A DNA stretch of 44,427 nt, taken from positions 1 through 44,427 of the forward strand of contig CAKTVW010000020.1 of the NCBI GenBank assembly GCA_934630495.1, read 5' to 3'. Positions 41,973 to 44,427 of the stretch are shown here, one piece after another (position 1 is the stretch's first letter; every line of letters starts with the position of its first letter). The DNA is from an uncultured Oscillospiraceae bacterium. Its GTDB lineage: Bacteria > Bacillota > Clostridia > Oscillospirales > Oscillospiraceae. The notes beneath the pieces are model-generated. The model made no database searches, had not been told where the DNA came from, and saw nothing but the letters and a program-made list of their open reading frames with translations. The position numbers and the translations under genes are program-made.

Positions 41973-42884
41973 ATGCGTATTCTTGTTACCGACGGAATGG
42001 ATAAAACCGCCATCGCCACCCTGACCGCACAGGGTCATGAGGTCGTTGAGCAGTTTTACGAACCGGATCAGCTCGGCGCGGCGCTCCGCGATTTCGATGT
42101 TGTCGTCGTCCGTTCCAAGACGAAGGTCCGCGCCAACCATATCGACGAGGCAAAGGGCAGCAAGCTCAAGCTCATCATCCGCGGCGGTGTCGGCGTTGAT
42201 AACATCGACGTCAAGTATGCCGAGGAAAACGGCATCAAGGTCATGAACACCCCCAGAGCCTCTTCCCAGTCCGTTGCGGAGCTGGCCATGGCTCACATGT
42301 TCTCCTGTGCCCGCTATATTTCCATCGCCGGCCACACCATGCGCGAGGATAAGTGGGAAAAGAAGGCATACGGCAAGGGCATCGAGCTTCAAGGCAAGAC
42401 CCTCGGCATCGTCGGCTTCGGCCGGATCGGCCAGCATCTCGGCGTCATGGCTAAGGCCATCGGCATGAATGTCATCGCGTTCGATATTTTCCACATTCCC
42501 GGCATCGAAGAGCAGCTCGGCATCCCCTACGTCGAAATGGACGAGCTGCTGGCAAAGTCCGACTTCGTTTCCGTCCACGCTCCCGCAGTTGACGGCGGTA
42601 AGCTCATCAGCGCGGAAAACATCGCCAAGATGAAGGACGGCGTCGTCATTATCAACACCTCCCGCGGCACCAACGTCGACGAGGATGCGCTGCTCGCGGC
42701 TCTGGAAAGCGGCAAGGTCCGCGCAGCCGGCTTGGACGTCTACGCCGAGGAGCCTGCAAAGAACCATGCGCTTTACAGCCATCCCATGGTCTCCTGCACC
42801 CCGCACATCGGCGCCGCCACGCAGGAAGCGCAGAAGCGCATCGGCACCGAGATCGTTTCCATCATTGAAAACTTTGGCAAATAA
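41973..42884 (+). CDS. serA: D-3-phosphoglycerate dehydrogenase, short form
   Basis: A 303-residue NAD-dependent dehydrogenase that starts serine synthesis from 3-phosphoglycerate. IIRGGVGVDNID lies near residue 68 and the NAD motif LGIVGFGRIGQHLGVMAKA at about 144-162. The catalytic arginine is in INTSRGTNVDEDAL (Arg231) and the catalytic histidine in TPHIGAATQEA (His278). It lacks the C-terminal ASB/ACT domains of long SerA, so feedback inhibition by serine through an ACT domain is not expected. A related 2-hydroxyacid dehydrogenase is possible by sequence alone, but serC next door makes SerA most likely. AGGAGAG precedes the ATG. Confidence 0.92.
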   Translation: MRILVTDGMDKTAIATLTAQGHEVVEQFYEPDQLGAALRDFDVVVVRSKTKVRANHIDEAKGSKLKLIIRGGVGVDNIDVKYAEENGIKVMNTPRASSQSVAELAMAHMFSCARYISIAGHTMREDKWEKKAYGKGIELQGKTLGIVGFGRIGQHLGVMAKAIGMNVIAFDIFHIPGIEEQLGIPYVEMDELLAKSDFVSVHAPAVDGGKLISAENIAKMKDGVVIINTSRGTNVDEDALLAALESGKVRAAGLDVYAEEPAKNHALYSHPMVSCTPHIGAATQEAQKRIGTEIVSIIENFGK

Positions 42885-42930
42885 TCCGAAGCATACGAAC
42901 AATATTACATAAAAGGAGAACTGATCCACT

Positions 42931-44283
42931 ATGAATGCGTATGTTCAGAGCGTCATTGAAAACGTAAAGAAGAAGCACGGCAACGAGCCGGAGTTCGTGC
43001 AGACCGTCGAAGAGGTCTTTTCCTCCATTTCCCCGGTCATCGACGCACATCCCGAGTATGTCAAGGCCGACCTGCTCAACCGTATGGTCGAGCCGGAGCG
43101 TATGTTCACCTTCCGCGTCGTCTGGATGGACGACAAGGGCGAGTACCATACCAACATCGGCTACCGCTGCCAGTTCAACGGCGCGATCGGCCCGTACAAG
43201 GGCGGCCTTCGCTTCCAGCCCAATGTTTATCCCGGCATCATCAAGTTCCTCGGCTTTGAGCAGATCTTCAAGAACAGCCTGACCGGCCTGCCTATCGGCG
43301 GCGGCAAGGGCGGTGCCGACTTCGATCCCACCGGCAAATCCGATGCCGAGATCATGCGCTTCTGCCAGAGCTTCATGACCGCACTCTACCGCTATATCGG
43401 GCCGGACATCGACGTTCCCGCAGGCGATATGGGTGTCGGCGGCCGCGAGATCGGCTATCTGTTCGGCCAGTATCGCCGCCTGAAGGGCGCTTGGGAAAAC
43501 GGTGTTCTCACCGGCAAGGGCTTCAGCTACGGCGGCAGCCTGACCCGTCCGGAGGCCACCGGCTACGGTGCAATGTACTATCTGCAGGAAGTCCTCAAGC
43601 ACGAGGGTGAGGATATCAAGGGCAAGACCATTGCCTGCGCAGGCTTCGGCAACGTCACTTGGGGCATCTGCAAGAAGGCGATGCACCTCGGCGCGAAGGT
43701 CGTCACCCTCTCCGGCCCCGACGGCTATATTTACGACGAGGAAGGCGTTTCCTCCAGCGAGGAAAAGGTCAACTATCTGCTTGAGATGCGCAATTCCGGC
43801 CGCAACCGCGTGCAGGATTACGCAGACAAGTTCGGCGTTCCCTTCTTCCCCGGCGAAAAGCCTTGGGGCGTCAAGGCAGACGTTATCATGCCGTCCGCCA
43901 TGCAGAACGACGTCAAGATGGAATCCGCAAAGAAGATCGTCGAGAACGGCGTCAAGTACTATATCGAAGTCGCTAACATGCCCACCACGAACGACGCTCT
44001 GTACTATCTGATGAGCCAGAAGAATATGATCGTTGCTCCGTCCAAGGCAGTCAACGCCGGCGGCGTCGGCGTTTCCGCGCTGGAAATGGCGCAGAACTCC
44101 GAGCGTTTGGTCTGGACTGCTGAGGAAGTCGACAATCAGCTCCATCGCATGATGGAGAACATCCATCGTGTCTCCGCAGAGGCCGCCGAGGAATACGGTC
44201 TGGGCTACAACCTTGTTGCCGGCGCGAACATCGCGGGCTTCAAGAAGGTCGCCGAAGCCATGATGGAGCAGGGCATCTTCTGA
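42931..44283 (+). CDS. gdhA: NADP-specific glutamate dehydrogenase
   Basis: A 450-residue family I hexameric enzyme that makes glutamate from 2-oxoglutarate and ammonia. The catalytic lysine is in GLPIGGGKGGADFDP (Lys126), after YKGGLRFQPNVYPGIIKFLG near residue 89. The nucleotide-binding domain starts near IACAGFGNVTWGICKKAM (about residue 235). GPDGYIYDEEG lies near 263, and an APSKAVNAGGVGVSALEM block lies near residue 370. Codon use shows the same strong bias as serC. AAAGGAG precedes the ATG, 46 bases after serA, so the three genes probably share a transcript. No clear terminator follows. Confidence 0.96.
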   Translation: MNAYVQSVIENVKKKHGNEPEFVQTVEEVFSSISPVIDAHPEYVKADLLNRMVEPERMFTFRVVWMDDKGEYHTNIGYRCQFNGAIGPYKGGLRFQPNVYPGIIKFLGFEQIFKNSLTGLPIGGGKGGADFDPTGKSDAEIMRFCQSFMTALYRYIGPDIDVPAGDMGVGGREIGYLFGQYRRLKGAWENGVLTGKGFSYGGSLTRPEATGYGAMYYLQEVLKHEGEDIKGKTIACAGFGNVTWGICKKAMHLGAKVVTLSGPDGYIYDEEGVSSSEEKVNYLLEMRNSGRNRVQDYADKFGVPFFPGEKPWGVKADVIMPSAMQNDVKMESAKKIVENGVKYYIEVANMPTTNDALYYLMSQKNMIVAPSKAVNAGGVGVSALEMAQNSERLVWTAEEVDNQLHRMMENIHRVSAEAAEEYGLGYNLVAGANIAGFKKVAEAMMEQGIF

Positions 44284-44427
44284 TAAACCGCATAAATCGC
44301 AAAGCTTCCGTTAACAAAATAGCTCTATAAATAAAATAGGGGTCAGGCTTATCGCCCAATGTCACTAAGTTAGGAACATTGTTATCAAATGCAACCCCAT
44401 AATGAAAGAGTGCATTCCGCAAGGGAT
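44284..44427. other. Intergenic end of window, no gene seen
   Basis: AT-rich sequence with no supported coding region. It contains AAAATAGGGG and, three bases later, GGCTTATCGCC; the first word and the reverse complement of the second also occur in the gap near 29.76-29.80 kb. This may be the edge of a repeat or insertion element continuing beyond the window, but one partial copy is not enough to name it. Confidence 0.4.

Noticed and set aside
40681..44166. Three long minus-strand open frames (421, 320 and 434 codons)
   Set aside because: They mirror serC, serA and gdhA. Strong codon bias in highly expressed genes keeps the opposite strand free of stops.
44240..44422. 60-codon minus-strand open frame at the right edge
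   Set aside because: It overlaps the end of gdhA and has no ribosome-binding site or known motif. It could be part of a mobile element but this cannot be supported.
1..44427. CRISPR array, prophage or intact insertion sequence
   Set aside because: No regularly spaced direct repeats, phage structural genes, integrase or full transposase were found on either strand.

Overview
The window looks like chromosome from a spore-forming, Gram-positive anaerobe of the class Clostridia, most likely an Oscillospirales-type gut bacterium. This rests on a clear spoIIID sporulation regulator with a SigE-like promoter, the rpsF-ssb-rpsR operon, a BmpA-type lipoprotein nucleoside importer, consensus SigA promoters, strong AGGAGG ribosome-binding sites and fairly GC-rich core genes. 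The genus is inferred from style only. No phage, CRISPR array or intact insertion sequence was found.

Region 1 (1-17.7 kb, all minus strand) is one large surface-glycan locus read right to left from a single good promoter at about 17.7 kb. It opens with a four-gene cassette: HPr-kinase-like ATPase, PqqD-like protein, S24/S26 peptidase and nucleotidyltransferase. Next come four genes resembling the Campylobacter Pgl enzymes that make UDP-N,N'-diacetylbacillosamine and attach it to undecaprenyl phosphate (PglF, PglE, PglC and PglD types). A dense cluster of hairpins at 10.28-10.43 kb separates these from a more AT-rich assembly block. That block holds a 3-hydroxyacyl-CoA dehydrogenase and a thiolase (unexpected here), three glycosyltransferases, a polysaccharide deacetylase, a GNAT acetyltransferase, an EpsG-like polymerase, a polysaccharide pyruvyl transferase and the start of an iron-sulfur F420-dehydrogenase-like protein that leaves the window.

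Region 2 (17.7-28.3 kb, minus strand) has a secreted GH25 lysozyme-like protein with five Ig-like repeats, then housekeeping genes read as TrmH-type methyltransferase, dprA, topA, trmFO, plsX, rnc, ending in a terminator.

Region 3 (28.3-33.0 kb) has the plus-strand rpsF-ssb-rpsR operon with its own promoter, leader hairpin and terminator. Facing it is a GntR-regulated ABC exporter whose promoter carries a long palindromic operator.

Region 4 (33.0-39.9 kb, minus strand) is a nucleoside salvage operon: BMP lipoprotein, double-domain ATPase, two permeases and two nucleoside hydrolases, which together would import nucleosides and split them into base plus ribose.

Region 5 (39.9-44.4 kb, plus strand) has tRNA-Gly(CCC), spoIIID, then serC, serA and gdhA, linking serine synthesis with glutamate supply. 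The last 144 bases hold no gene.
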